Source: Sphingomonadales bacterium (GTDB lineage Bacteria; Pseudomonadota; Alphaproteobacteria; Sphingomonadales; Sphingomonadaceae). Taken from it: a stretch of DNA of 35,051 nt. The stretch lies in assembly GCA_006226685.1 (NCBI GenBank), contig SBGG01000002.1, forward strand, positions 1 through 35,051, in the 5' to 3' direction. A model generated the notes under the pieces. That model was not told where the DNA came from. It ran no database searches and saw only the letters and a program-made list of their open reading frames with translations. Both the position numbers and the translations under genes were made by a program. Positions 1 through 9,034 of the stretch are shown piece by piece; the stretch's first letter is position 1; each line of letters opens with the position of its first letter.

Positions 1-629
1 CGTCGACCATTTCCTTGTCGCCCTGCACGACCTGGAAAACCCCTTCGGGCAGTCCGGCTTCAAGGAACAGCTCGGCCAGACGAACCGGCACGGACGGATC
101 GCGTTCCGAAGGTTTCAGAATGAATGCATTACCGGTCGCGACCGCCACGCCGCCCATCCAGAGCGGGATCATCGCCGGAAAGTTGAAGGGCGTGATACCC
201 GCGCCGATGCCGATCGGCTGACGCATCGAATAGACGTCGATGCCCGGCCCCGCACCCTGGGTATATTCCCCCTTGAGAACATGGGGGATGCCGCAGCAGA
301 ATTCGATCACCTCCAGCCCGCGCTGAATATCACCTTTGGAATCGGCGATCACCTTGCCATGCTCGGACGACAGCAGGTGGGCCAGTTCCTCCATATTCTG
401 CTCGACCAGCGCCTTGAATGCGAACATCACCCGCGCGCGGCGCTGCGGATTAACGGCGGCCCATGCAGGCTGAGCCTGCTTCGCGGCTTCGACCACCTTA
501 TCCAGCAAGGCGGCATCCCCCAGCGCGACACGGGCCTGAACCCCGCCATTATTGGGATCGAACACTTCGCTATAGCGGGTCGGCACCGACTGGTCGGCGA
601 AAGCGAGCTTAGACGAAATCTCGCGCATA
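1..629 (-). CDS. mmsA: Methylmalonate-semialdehyde dehydrogenase (CoA-acylating), N-terminal part
   Basis: The first 209 residues are present; the rest, including the catalytic Cys, lies beyond the left edge. They match the MmsA/IolA branch of aldehyde dehydrogenases: TPFNFPAMIPLWM at residues 146-158 and LKPSERDP at 171-178 are characteristic. The family converts methylmalonate semialdehyde (or malonate semialdehyde) with NAD and CoA to propionyl-CoA (or acetyl-CoA) in the cytoplasm, as in valine and inositol breakdown. The ATG at 629 follows an AGAGAGGA ribosome site. A terminator-like hairpin separates it from the Rieske operon upstream, and a 17-bp palindrome sits 36 bp before the start, so it is probably transcribed on its own. 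In this island it could process a C3 unit released by beta-oxidation (inference). Confidence 0.9.
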
Positions 630-664
630 TCCGGCAATCCTCTCTCGATCTGAAATCCTTGCAG

Positions 665-681
665 GCAATCTGACAGATTGC
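665..681. promoter_or_regulatory. Palindrome upstream of mmsA, candidate operator
   Basis: GCAATCTG-A-CAGATTGC is a perfect 8-bp inverted repeat around a single central base, 36 bp upstream of the mmsA ATG. The size and position suit a dimeric repressor site overlapping the promoter. The regulator is not identifiable in the window. Confidence 0.5.
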
Positions 682-734
682 ACTTATGCACTCAATATGG
701 GAAATTATCACATATGGCCTGCATTTTTGCAGGA

Positions 735-777
735 CGAAAAATACCGGAGGGCGAACCGCCGATGCGCCTCGCCCTCC
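735..777 (-). terminator. Intrinsic terminator after the Rieske 1 operon
   Basis: GGAGGGCGA (746-754) and TCGCCCTCC (769-777) form a perfect 9-bp stem. Read on the minus strand it is followed by GGTATTTTTCG. It starts 15 bp past the stop of Rieske 1 and isolates that operon from mmsA. A second small hairpin, CCTGCA-TTTT-TGCAGG, follows at 719-734. Confidence 0.7.
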
Positions 778-791
778 ATGGGAAAAGAGCC

Positions 792-2138
792 TTACCGGCG
801 CCCTTCCAGATAATCGTTCAACACTTCATGGAAACGGCGAACGCGCGTTTCCTGTCCCGCGAGATAGCAATCCTCAAAGGCCATGGAGCGCAGTCCGCGT
901 TGCTGGGTTTCCGCAAGGGAAAGATCCTGTGCCAGAAAATCGCCCTGAGCAATGGTCGCTTCATAATCGGTGAAGGAACCGGTTTCATGTTCGGCCTCTT
1001 CATAGGGGCGCATTCCGTATAGTGTGGCCACCTCAGTTACACCTTCAACCTTCGGCACAAGATACCAGTAATCGAAGGTCGACCAATTGGGATCGTCCGC
1101 ATCCGGTTCGGTGCGGAATATATGCAGCCCTTCCGCCGTGCCCGTCAGGGTCAGGTTCGGGAAGCAGGTGTGGTGCATCTGATCGGTCAGTTCATCGTCG
1201 GTGAGCTGCGCAAAATAGCCATAGCCGCGTTCCGGCCCCAGCTTGCGGCGAGCCTGCTGCAAGGCAATGCGCGCTTCCTGCGCCCGCCCCTGATATTCGT
1301 CGGGGTTGATATCCCATTCCCGCAGGACATCGGCCCAGAGCGGCTGCACCTCATCCTTCAGCGGATAGCGGGAGGACGGCTGCAATTTCTCGATCATCCG
1401 ATTATGACCGGTCGGGTACATTTCAAACACGGTATTTTCATAATGATCGTCGATCATCGGCATGAATTGCGGATGGACCGAAGGGATATGATAGGCTTCG
1501 TTGAAATTGTCCGAAGCGAATTTCCAGTTGGTCTTCACCCGCAAGGTACGCCACACCACCCGAACGTAATTTTCGAGGTCGCGATTGCCGAGCAGGGTCG
1601 GAATCGGATCCAGATACTCCAGCAACGGCCTGGCGTTGGGGTCGAAGCTCCAGAAAATGAAACCTCCCCATGTCTCGCACGGCAATTCCTTCAGGTGCAG
1701 CTTGCCGCACGGATTGCCCTGCGGGAAATCCTCTGCGTCCTGCACCCATTTCAGGGAACCGTCGATCCCCCATTTCCAGCCATGATAAGGACAGGCGAAA
1801 CTATCCGCTACGCCGCCTTCGGGAACGGTCACGAGCTGGTTGCCGCGATGCATGCAGACATTGAAAAAGGCACGGATGGAGCCATCTTCCTGTTTGACCA
1901 TCATCACCGATTCATGGCGGAAATTATGGACGATGAAATCGCCCGCCTCCTCAAGCTGGCTGATACGTCCACCGACATGCCAGACGCGCTTCCACATATG
2001 CTCCCACTCGCGATCGGCAAATTCCTTCGACCAGTAGCGATCGCCGCTGATACGGTCGCCCCGCGCGGCCGGAATCTCCGCATCGGGATGGGTGGGGTAG
2101 GAAGCAGGCGCCGAAGCTTTATCGACTATCGTAGCCAT
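792..2138 (-). CDS. Rieske non-haem iron oxygenase alpha subunit (Rieske 1)
   Basis: 448 residues. The Rieske [2Fe-2S] ligands are C95, H97, C116 and H119 (CMHRG...CPYHGW). The catalytic iron site is D210-N-F-N-E-A-Y-H217 with H222, and D405 is the likely third ligand. The family activates O2 to hydroxylate aromatic or alicyclic rings and needs an electron-transfer partner. The ATG at 2138 was chosen because AAGGAGA lies just upstream; the frame stays open a further 47 codons, but those overlap the preceding gene. It is the last gene of a four-gene operon and a close paralogue of Rieske 4: both share GNPCGKLHLKEL and the C-terminal AYLAGQETRVR-FHEVLNDY pattern (YLAGQETRVRRFHEVLNDYL here). No beta subunit or reductase is adjacent. 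The substrate is unknown. Confidence 0.9.
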   Translation of the reverse strand: MATIVDKASAPASYPTHPDAEIPAARGDRISGDRYWSKEFADREWEHMWKRVWHVGGRISQLEEAGDFIVHNFRHESVMMVKQEDGSIRAFFNVCMHRGNQLVTVPEGGVADSFACPYHGWKWGIDGSLKWVQDAEDFPQGNPCGKLHLKELPCETWGGFIFWSFDPNARPLLEYLDPIPTLLGNRDLENYVRVVWRTLRVKTNWKFASDNFNEAYHIPSVHPQFMPMIDDHYENTVFEMYPTGHNRMIEKLQPSSRYPLKDEVQPLWADVLREWDINPDEYQGRAQEARIALQQARRKLGPERGYGYFAQLTDDELTDQMHHTCFPNLTLTGTAEGLHIFRTEPDADDPNWSTFDYWYLVPKVEGVTEVATLYGMRPYEEAEHETGSFTDYEATIAQGDFLAQDLSLAETQQRGLRSMAFEDCYLAGQETRVRRFHEVLNDYLEGRR

Positions 2139-2179
2139 GGTGCAGTCTCCTTGGTGCAGGTTGATCGGGACGGGACGCT

Positions 2180-2626
2180 TCAGCGATCCCCATGAATTTC
2201 GTTGAGAGAGCTGGGCAGCGGCATTCCCGCGAAAATGAAATAGCGTTGGCACTTCCATGCGCCGCCACGCTTCACGCAATCCATGCGATAGCGAACATGG
2301 ACATGAACTTCATTGCCATCCCTGGAACGGCCCAGCCCCTGCACATAAGCGCGCATGACGGCCTTGTCGCCATCATAGGATTCGACCCGGAAATTGCCGA
2401 TATAATGGGTATGGTGCGACATATCGGCAAAAACGGCATCGTAAAATTTGCGATATTCAGTCCGCCCTTCCATCAGGGGCAGGCCGATGTCGGAAAGATC
2501 CAGCACCGCATCCTCGGTAAACAGATCGAGCAGTTCTTCGACATCCGTCAGCTTATCGACCGCATAGCAATAATCGGTCATCAAATCCTGCAACGCAAAA
2601 CGCTCTTCGACGGGGATGCTGGTCAT
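2180..2626 (-). CDS. SnoaL-like / NTF2-fold protein
   Basis: 148 residues, the usual length of SnoaL_4/scytalone-dehydratase-like proteins. The pattern Y-x-x-A-V-D in the first helix, a D-LFTEDA-LDLS segment (residues 34-44) and the H-H-T-H-Y-x-x-N cluster at 71-78 fit that family. The ATG at 2626 follows AGGAGAGA; an upstream extension of the frame overlaps the VOC gene and is not used. It lies 17 bp after the VOC gene and 41 bp before Rieske 1. It may be a dehydratase or isomerase acting on the hydroxylated product. A ring-hydroxylase beta subunit has the same fold and is an alternative, though those are usually longer (about 160-180 residues). Confidence 0.75.
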   Translation of the reverse strand: MTSIPVEERFALQDLMTDYCYAVDKLTDVEELLDLFTEDAVLDLSDIGLPLMEGRTEYRKFYDAVFADMSHHTHYIGNFRVESYDGDKAVMRAYVQGLGRSRDGNEVHVHVRYRMDCVKRGGAWKCQRYFIFAGMPLPSSLNEIHGDR

Positions 2627-2643
2627 TTCTCTCTCCTGTGATC

Positions 2644-3201
2644 TCAATTTTCGGGAAAGCCGGGACGGACCGGATCGGTTACGCAGTTCCAGCCTTCGGC
2701 CGCCTCCGCCGCCCGGGCGAATATCGCATCCTGCGCCGGGTGCGCTTCTATGATTTCCACCATACAACCGAGCCGGGCCGATGTATCGATATAGGCGAAA
2801 CGCATGTCGCCAAACACACCGTCCACTGCGGGAACGAAGCCCTGCAGGGTAAAATGCGAAAGCGCCGCATCATAATCTCTCACATAAATGGCGATATGGT
2901 GCAGCCCATTCTGCCCTTTGGCCACCAGATCGCGATAGGCGGACGGATTATCGCAATGCTGCTGCGCCAGTTCGACCTGCACGCCCCCGGCCTGCGCTAT
3001 GGCGACGGAAAAGCGCGTTGATGTCGGCTCTCCGCGATACCGGATATTGTCGAGATGCAGATCCCGGAAGAGAATGAACGGCCCGATCCCCATGACCTCC
3101 GTCCAGTTCGCCATTGCCGCATCGATATCGTCGACGACCCAACATATCTGCATGATGCGCCGCTGTTCCGAAGGGATCGGACGAAGGGGAATATTGGACA
3201 T
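2644..3201 (-). CDS. VOC-superfamily protein (glyoxalase / methylmalonyl-CoA epimerase-like)
   Basis: 185 residues with two VOC half-modules: about 15-80 (MQICWVVDDIDAAMANWTEV) and 100-152 (LHHIAIYVRDYDAALSHF, then MVEIIE). Candidate metal ligands are Q18, E77, H101 or H102 and E149. This approximates the His/Gln/His/Glu set of methylmalonyl-CoA epimerase with Gln at the first position. The ATG at 3201 is preceded by GAGGAGCTCAGG. It sits 13 bp after the SDR and shares its operon with a SnoaL-like protein and Rieske 1, so an isomerase, epimerase or lyase role on a ring intermediate is plausible. It is too short for a type I extradiol dioxygenase. Confidence 0.75.
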   Translation of the reverse strand: MSNIPLRPIPSEQRRIMQICWVVDDIDAAMANWTEVMGIGPFILFRDLHLDNIRYRGEPTSTRFSVAIAQAGGVQVELAQQHCDNPSAYRDLVAKGQNGLHHIAIYVRDYDAALSHFTLQGFVPAVDGVFGDMRFAYIDTSARLGCMVEIIEAHPAQDAIFARAAEAAEGWNCVTDPVRPGFPEN

Positions 3202-3214
3202 CTGCCTGAGCTCC

Positions 3215-3961
3215 TCAGCCAATGGTTTCGCCATTATCGATGACGATATTGGTCCCGGTGATATGCCGCCCCTCGTCGCTTGCCAGATAAAGCACCATAT
3301 TGGCGATGTCGGCGGGCTGCCCCATGCCATGATCCCGATTCTGTTTGAGGCCCGGATCCTCGACATCGAGCGCGGCCACGGCCTGGGCCGTCATCGGCGT
3401 AACGATGCCGCCCGGCGCAATGGAATTGACGCGGATGTGATAGCCCTGCTCGCGGCAGTGAATGGCAATGGAACGGGTCATCGCGATGATCCCGCCCTTG
3501 GCCGCAGCATAAGCGGGAATGGCACTTATGCCCTTTATGCCACCGATCGACGCCATGTTGATGATGGAACCCTTGCCGTCATGCGGCATATGGGGAATGA
3601 CATATTTGCAGCCCAGAAAGGTGCTGTCGAGCATCACATCTATCTGAAGCTTATAATCGGCGAAGCTCATTTCCTCTATGGTGCCGAACCGCACCAGCCC
3701 GGCATTATTCACCAATATGTCGATATGACCGTAAAGACCGACGACATGGGCGACGACTTTCTGCCAGTCCGTCTCGCTCGACACATCATGACGCAGATAA
3801 ATCGCCCCCGGAATTTCCGCCGCGACCTTTTCTCCCTGATCCTGCTGCACGTCGGTCAGGACCACCCTGGCGCCTTCGCGCGCCATCACCCGCGCATCCT
3901 CCGCTCCGAGGCCGGACGCCCCGCCGGTAATCAAGGCCACTCGACCGTCCAAACGTCCCAT
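3215..3961 (-). CDS. Short-chain dehydrogenase/reductase (SDR 1), NAD-type
   Basis: 248 residues, classical SDR. The cofactor motif TGGASGLG is at 12-19. D37 at the end of beta-2 favours NAD(H). NNAG is at 85-88, and the catalytic residues are S138, Y151 and K155. The ATG at 3961 has an AGGAGCGG ribosome site. First gene of the operon SDR 1, VOC, SnoaL, Rieske 1. Expected to oxidise a secondary alcohol or cis-diol, or reduce the ketone; the substrate is unassigned. Confidence 0.9.
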   Translation of the reverse strand: MGRLDGRVALITGGASGLGAEDARVMAREGARVVLTDVQQDQGEKVAAEIPGAIYLRHDVSSETDWQKVVAHVVGLYGHIDILVNNAGLVRFGTIEEMSFADYKLQIDVMLDSTFLGCKYVIPHMPHDGKGSIINMASIGGIKGISAIPAYAAAKGGIIAMTRSIAIHCREQGYHIRVNSIAPGGIVTPMTAQAVAALDVEDPGLKQNRDHGMGQPADIANMVLYLASDEGRHITGTNIVIDNGETIG

Positions 3962-3992
3962 TCACCGCTCCTGTCATGCAATCAAAGGCGTA

Positions 3993-4038
3993 CGCCCGGT
4001 CTCTTCCCGGCACCGGAATGACGAGAAGAGACCGGGCG
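3993..4038 (-). terminator. Strong inverted repeat after TonB receptor 1
   Basis: CGCCCGGTCTCTTC (3993-4006) and GAAGAGACCGGGCG (4025-4038) form a perfect 14-bp stem with an 18-nt loop, starting 9 bp past the receptor stop. The downstream T-run on the minus strand is weak (TACGCCTTTGATT). It is either a terminator or a 3'-end stabilising hairpin that also insulates the SDR 1 operon. Confidence 0.65.
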
Positions 4039-4047
4039 CACCGATCA

Positions 4048-6339
4048 TCAGAACTTTACCTTGCCGGAAATGCCATATTCGCGCGGGGAGCCATAAGACG
4101 CGATGCCCATATAGCCGGGCGAGTCATAGACTGACGACATATAGCGTTTGTCGAAGATATTCTTGCCCCACAGGCTGATTTCAAAACGGTTGCCAGCGGG
4201 ATGGAATGTCAGCGAGGTATCGACCAGATAGGTCGGCTGCACTTCAGAACGGGGCGTATCGAGGATCGCCGTATAATATTTCTTCGCGACATAGTTCCAG
4301 TTGATGTTGAAAACCGCGCTGGATCCGTCACCGAAATCCATATCATAATTGGCACCAAGCGAAGCCGACCATTTGGGCGCATTCTGCAACCGCTTGCCTT
4401 TCATGTCATAGACGATCAGCGACACCGGATCGAAATAATCGAACTCCTTATATTTGGCGTCGAGATAGGCGAGAGACCCGTTCAGCGTGACCCCGGACAC
4501 CGGGGCGGCCGTCACTTCCAGTTCGAACCCCTTGATCTCCGACTTGCCGGCGTTGAGGATACGGTTACCCTGCACATTGGTATCGGGGTCGAAATAGATC
4601 TGCGCGACCTGCATATCCCGATAATTGGTATAGAAGAATGCGAGGTTGGTGCGCAGGCGACGGTCGAAGAAATCAGCCTTCACGCCCACTTCGAACGTAT
4701 CGACCTTTTCCGGCCCGAACGGCGTATCGCCATCGGCCAGCGCACCGATGCGCCCGGTGAAGCCACCGGATTTGAATCCACGCGCCCAGCTCGCATAGAG
4801 CATCTGACGCGGAGCGATTTCATAATCCAGTCCCAGCTTCCACCCGATATTGTCCCAGCTCTTCTTGCCGCCGGTATCAATCTGATGCGTGACCCCGGAA
4901 CCATAGAGGCCACCGTCCCAGTCCGGATCGGTCAGGTCCGGCAGGTCCATCGCATAATCGAGCGTCGAGCGCGCATCGATCTTGTCATGTGTATAGCGGA
5001 TGCCCGCCTGAAAGGTCAGCCCTTCGGCCAGCCTGGTATAGCTCTGCGCAAAGGCCGAAAGAGATTCCGTATCCTGATCCTGCGTGTTGAACTGAGCCAG
5101 ACCCGGCGACGCGAAATCTAGATGATACATCTGATAATGGTCATAATGGGTCTTCAGGAAAAAGGCGCCGGCGATGACATTGGTCGCATCGGTCAGGTCA
5201 AAGCTCGACCGCAATTCCTGACTGAACTGCCAGCCCTTGGTACGACGACGGGTTGCCCCGTTACTTTCCGCCGTACCGTCCTGATCGGTATATTCGAACA
5301 GCTTAAAATTCTTATAGCCAGTGATCGACGTAATATCACCGAGCGCCGTATCCTTGGCCTCAACCGTCAATACCGTGAAATAAGTGTCCATATTGGACTT
5401 GTCCGGCACGCTGTTATTACCGGAATAATATCTGTCCGGCGCGGAACAACGCTCGCCGACCACGGCGCAAGGCGACATGTACATCGGGTATTCGGCACCA
5501 TTCGCATAAGTACCGGCGGCGACATAATTGCCTTCGCCCGGCTGCGCGCCGTTGATGACGACCGGCGCACCGTTGCGGGCGGCGACATATTCGCCCTGCA
5601 GCGTGACACTCAGGCTCGGCGTCGGGGTAAAATAGAGCATCCCGCGAATGGCATCGACATTCTTGCTGCCCATGTCCTTGCCGTTCCAGATATTCGTCAC
5701 CCAGCCGTCACGCTCAGTATGAATACCCGCCACTTTCAGGGAGAGAACGTCGGAGACAATCGGCATTTCGACCGAGCCGGAAACATCAAAGCGATTCCAG
5801 TTGCCGACATTGCCTTTGACATATCCGCCGAATTCCCCGGTCGGACGCGCGGTCATCACATTGACCACACCGCCGGTCGTATTGGCGCCAAAAAGCGTTC
5901 CCTGCGGACCGCGCAGCACCTCAACCCGCTCCACATCGTACATGTCGAGTAGCGCGCCCATACTGAAGAACTGAGGGACGCCGTCCACGACGATGGACAC
6001 GGTATTGCCCGCATAGGGATCAGGCTCGATCACGCCGATCCCGCGGATCGAAAAGACCGCCGTGTTCGGCGCATTGGCGAACCCGGCAATCTGCGTATTG
6101 GGGATTGATCCCTGCAATGCCTGCAACGTCGTCACCTGCATCGACCCGAGAGCTTCGCCGCTCACCGCGGATACGGCGATCGGAACATCCTGCATATTCT
6201 GCTCGCGCTTCTGCGCGGTAACGACAATATCCTGAATGCCGGTATTGGCGGCGGATGCACTTTCATCCTGCGCATAAGCCGGTGTAACGGCGACGACAGC
6301 CAGCACAGTACCAAATTGCATGAAATGGCGATTTTTCAT
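4048..6339 (-). CDS. TonB-dependent outer-membrane receptor 1
   Basis: 763 residues. A signal peptide ends AYA-QD (cleavage after about residue 23). The TonB box region QDIVVTAQKR is at 36-45 and is followed by a plug domain (EVLRGPQGTLFGANTTGG motif). A long beta-barrel ends in GISGKVKF with the C-terminal Phe typical of Bam-inserted barrels. These receptors import ligands across the outer membrane using TonB energy. The ATG at 6339 was chosen because GGAGAGGGG precedes it and it begins the signal peptide; 161 further upstream codons stay open but contain no signal sequence. It is divergent from a TetR-type gene, which probably controls it. The ligand is presumably the substrate of the island (inference). 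Confidence 0.93.
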   Translation of the reverse strand: MKNRHFMQFGTVLAVVAVTPAYAQDESASAANTGIQDIVVTAQKREQNMQDVPIAVSAVSGEALGSMQVTTLQALQGSIPNTQIAGFANAPNTAVFSIRGIGVIEPDPYAGNTVSIVVDGVPQFFSMGALLDMYDVERVEVLRGPQGTLFGANTTGGVVNVMTARPTGEFGGYVKGNVGNWNRFDVSGSVEMPIVSDVLSLKVAGIHTERDGWVTNIWNGKDMGSKNVDAIRGMLYFTPTPSLSVTLQGEYVAARNGAPVVINGAQPGEGNYVAAGTYANGAEYPMYMSPCAVVGERCSAPDRYYSGNNSVPDKSNMDTYFTVLTVEAKDTALGDITSITGYKNFKLFEYTDQDGTAESNGATRRRTKGWQFSQELRSSFDLTDATNVIAGAFFLKTHYDHYQMYHLDFASPGLAQFNTQDQDTESLSAFAQSYTRLAEGLTFQAGIRYTHDKIDARSTLDYAMDLPDLTDPDWDGGLYGSGVTHQIDTGGKKSWDNIGWKLGLDYEIAPRQMLYASWARGFKSGGFTGRIGALADGDTPFGPEKVDTFEVGVKADFFDRRLRTNLAFFYTNYRDMQVAQIYFDPDTNVQGNRILNAGKSEIKGFELEVTAAPVSGVTLNGSLAYLDAKYKEFDYFDPVSLIVYDMKGKRLQNAPKWSASLGANYDMDFGDGSSAVFNINWNYVAKKYYTAILDTPRSEVQPTYLVDTSLTFHPAGNRFEISLWGKNIFDKRYMSSVYDSPGYMGIASYGSPREYGISGKVKF

Positions 6340-6500
6340 TACACCCCTCTCCGAGATATGATTTACAATCATAATTATTTTTAATATCAATATGTTGCAG
6401 GATTTCCCGAAAAAACCATGACCACGAAAGCCATCCGCTTTTCTGTCCTGTATCTTGTCCGATTGATACGAAGCCACCCGCGTTCGGGCATATCTCGCAT

Positions 6501-6522
6501 AAACAGGATGACCTTCCTGTTT
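6501..6522. promoter_or_regulatory. Candidate TetR operator in the receptor/regulator divergent promoter
   Basis: AAACAGGA (6501-6508) and TCCTGTTT (6515-6522) are perfect 8-bp arms with a 6-nt spacer, a typical TetR-family operator layout. The site lies 60 bp before the regulator start and 161 bp before the receptor start. A weaker GTATC/GATAC repeat is at 6450-6469. Confidence 0.6.
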
Positions 6523-6582
6523 TAACAAGGCAAAGATGCGGTCCGAAACTAATAATTTAACCAGTATACGGAAAGTCTCCCA

Positions 6583-7308
6583 TTGCCCGAGTCCACCAAA
6601 CAGCGATCCGTAACCGGAAGAGAGGAAAGGCTGCTGAGCAAGGTCCGCCCGCACAGCCTTGTGCCCAAAGACGCCAAATGGCAGCAGCTGAAAAGCGGGC
6701 AAACCCGTCAGAAGATATTTGACGCCGCCATAGCCTGCCTTGTCGAAGCAAGCTATTCCGGGCTGTCCATCCCCGCGATCTGCACCCGATCCGGCGTTTC
6801 CCGCGGGGCCCTGCACCATCATTTCGCGGGAAAATTACAACTGGTCGCGGCTTTGACCGAATATCTGTTCTACAAGCGGATGCACCGGTTCATCACCGAT
6901 TATCTCGGTATCATAGACAATGACCGCAATTTCGTGGCCAGAGCAGCGGAATTGCATTGGGAAAGCCTGCATGAACCGGATCATACGGCCTATCTGGAAA
7001 TCGCCATCGCCGCCCGCACCGATCCGGGCATTGCTGAATTTTTCTATCCGATGGCGCAGCGTTTCGATCAGATCTGGCTGGAGGAAATGGTCCACCACTT
7101 CCCTCAGTGGGAACATCATTTCCAGAAGCTGCAACTGGTCAGCGATTTCGTCATAGCCGCCCATATGGGATTGTTGCTGAACAGCCGCGTTTTGGGGGCG
7201 GAAGACAGGGTCAACAGCGTGCGGGACATGATCGTCGCCTCGGTCCTCAGCGTTTACGCGGGCAGCGCGGGAACAGCCTCACCGCCAGATACGAGCGACA
7301 GCGCCTGA
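6583..7308 (+). CDS. TetR/AcrR-family transcriptional regulator
   Basis: 241 residues from the TTG at 6583, which has a GGAAAG ribosome site 7 nt upstream; a GTG at 6661 is the alternative and would remove 26 unstructured residues. The N-terminal DNA-binding domain is clear: TRQKIFDAAIACLVEASYSG, then the helix-turn-helix LSIPAICTRSGVSRGALHHHF (about 61-81) and FAGK. The C-terminal ligand-binding domain (about 85-220) is helical and poorly conserved, as usual for the family. It is divergent from TonB receptor 1 with a perfect inverted repeat between them, so it likely represses the receptor and itself until an island metabolite binds (inference). It is the only regulator gene in the window. 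Confidence 0.88.
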   Translation: MPESTKQRSVTGREERLLSKVRPHSLVPKDAKWQQLKSGQTRQKIFDAAIACLVEASYSGLSIPAICTRSGVSRGALHHHFAGKLQLVAALTEYLFYKRMHRFITDYLGIIDNDRNFVARAAELHWESLHEPDHTAYLEIAIAARTDPGIAEFFYPMAQRFDQIWLEEMVHHFPQWEHHFQKLQLVSDFVIAAHMGLLLNSRVLGAEDRVNSVRDMIVASVLSVYAGSAGTASPPDTSDSA

Positions 7309-7339
7309 GCCCCCTCCCCGGTTTCCACTGTCCCGCCTG

Positions 7340-8971
7340 TCAGCGCCGCCCGGACAGAATGATATCCGCCCCGCGCCACCCGGTCGCCATTGCCGGGGCA
7401 TTGGTATTTCCGGTCACGAGGCCGGGCATCGCGGAGCAATCGATCACGCGCAGCCCGTCAACGCCCCGCACGCGCAAATGCGGGTCCAGCACGCTTTCGC
7501 CTTCCACGCCCATACGACAGGTGCCCACACCGTGCAGCCCGCTGGTCGACAGCGACCGGAAATTATCCAATATCTCCTCATCCGTCTGTAGCGACGCGCC
7601 CGGCAGGACTTCTTCCCCCACATCGTCGGACAATATGGGCTGGCCTGCATAATTGCGCATCGCCCGGATAGCGGCGACCGCACCGCGCCGGTCCTCCTCG
7701 GTCGACAGCCAGTTCGGGCAGATGCACGCGCCATCGCCCGCATTCGGACCGTTTATGTCTATCTCTCCCTCACTGGTCTGACGCAGCAGGGTTCCCGACG
7801 CGGTCATACCCGGCCGCTTGTCGATATTGCCGAGCGGCACCGGGTCATTCCCATCCCCCAGCGCAAACATATAACCGCTGAGATAGAGCTGAAAATCGGT
7901 GCGCGGCCCCTGTACCCCGGTGCTGAAAAAAGCGCCGACCTCAAAAGGCCCGGTCGCCATCGGACCATCCCGTAACAGATAATAGCGGGCGATGGAGCCG
8001 AGCAACCCCAGCCCGTGATACCGCCGCTCGATGCCGACATCCCGCTTCAGCCGAAACGGCATGGAATAGGAAAGATGTTCGAGCATATGCCGCCCGACAT
8101 GCGGGTTATGGTGATGGACCGGCACACCGACGGCCGATAGCCTGTTGCCGTCGCCGATACCGGAACGCTGCAATATCTGCGGGCTCTCGATCGTCCCAGC
8201 GCTCAGGATAACCTCTCCCGCACACTCAACCTGAAACCGCCCTCGTGCACCGCCGATCAGTTCCACTCCGGTCGCCCTGCCATCTGCCAGGAGCACATGG
8301 CTGGCGACCATATCCGTCAGAATATGGAGGTTCCGGCGACCGGAGGCCCGTCGCAAAAAGGCCTTTGCCCCGCCTTGCCTGCGCCCATGCCGGATGTTGT
8401 GGCAATAATAGCCGACCCGCCCCCCTGTCAGAGAGTTGAGATCGTCGGTCCGCTTCAGCCCCATTTGCTCACCGGCCGCGATCATCCGCTCGGCCAGCGG
8501 ATAGCGATAGGTTTTCGCCGTCACATGCACCGGCCCGCCCGAACCGCGAAGAGGTGAAGGCCCAAGGTCATGATCCTCCAGCTGACGATAGGCGGCGAGC
8601 ATCGCCTCGGCATCCCATCCCGTCGCCCCGGCGGCCTGCCAGTCATCATAATCCTGCGGCTCGCCTCGGCTCCAGATCATTCCGTTGATCGACGATGAGC
8701 CCCCCAGCCCCTTACCCCTGATCCATATTTCCTCGGCCTTGCCGCCGGCATGGCGGGGCTGACTGATCCGATAGGGCCAGACATAATCGGGATTGGCGAC
8801 GAGCTTCGCTATGCCCTTGGGCATGGTAACGAGCGGGGAGGCCGCCTTCCCGCCCGCTTCCACCAGCAGAACCTGGTGCCGCCCGTCGGCGGACAGCCTT
8901 TCGGCCAGCACGCAACCGGCGGACCCCGCACCGATAATAATATAATCAAACCGTGCCGGCAGTTCCGCCAT
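7340..8971 (-). CDS. GMC-family FAD oxidoreductase (choline dehydrogenase-like)
   Basis: 543 residues. The FAD-binding GAGSAG is at 14-19 with E38 closing the Rossmann unit. The GMC signature IRGKGLGGSSSINGM is at 84-98. The C-terminal catalytic pair is H480 (HGVGTCRMG) and N524 (TGNTNAP). The family oxidises primary or secondary alcohols with FAD; dehydrogenase forms pass electrons to a carrier. The ATG at 8971 follows AAGGAGGGGG. It lies 90 bp downstream of the acyl-CoA dehydrogenase on the same strand and converges on the TetR gene with 31 bp between. A shared motif sits 64-81 bp before its start, so it may have its own promoter. Likely oxidises an alcohol intermediate. Confidence 0.9.
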   Translation of the reverse strand: MAELPARFDYIIIGAGSAGCVLAERLSADGRHQVLLVEAGGKAASPLVTMPKGIAKLVANPDYVWPYRISQPRHAGGKAEEIWIRGKGLGGSSSINGMIWSRGEPQDYDDWQAAGATGWDAEAMLAAYRQLEDHDLGPSPLRGSGGPVHVTAKTYRYPLAERMIAAGEQMGLKRTDDLNSLTGGRVGYYCHNIRHGRRQGGAKAFLRRASGRRNLHILTDMVASHVLLADGRATGVELIGGARGRFQVECAGEVILSAGTIESPQILQRSGIGDGNRLSAVGVPVHHHNPHVGRHMLEHLSYSMPFRLKRDVGIERRYHGLGLLGSIARYYLLRDGPMATGPFEVGAFFSTGVQGPRTDFQLYLSGYMFALGDGNDPVPLGNIDKRPGMTASGTLLRQTSEGEIDINGPNAGDGACICPNWLSTEEDRRGAVAAIRAMRNYAGQPILSDDVGEEVLPGASLQTDEEILDNFRSLSTSGLHGVGTCRMGVEGESVLDPHLRVRGVDGLRVIDCSAMPGLVTGNTNAPAMATGWRGADIILSGRR

Positions 8972-9034
8972 GGCGCCCCCTCCTTCCTTTATTCTTTCGG
9001 GGAAAGAATAGGGCCGTCTTACCCTCTGTTGCCT

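Noticed and set aside
1122..2195. Plus-strand open frame of 357 codons opposite Rieske 1
   Set aside because: Antisense to the Rieske motif region and without a ribosome site or recognisable domain.
2644..3201. VOC protein as an extradiol ring-cleavage dioxygenase
   Set aside because: Only 185 residues, and the His-His-Glu ligand spacing of type I extradiol enzymes is not seen; the ligands fit an epimerase-like VOC protein better.
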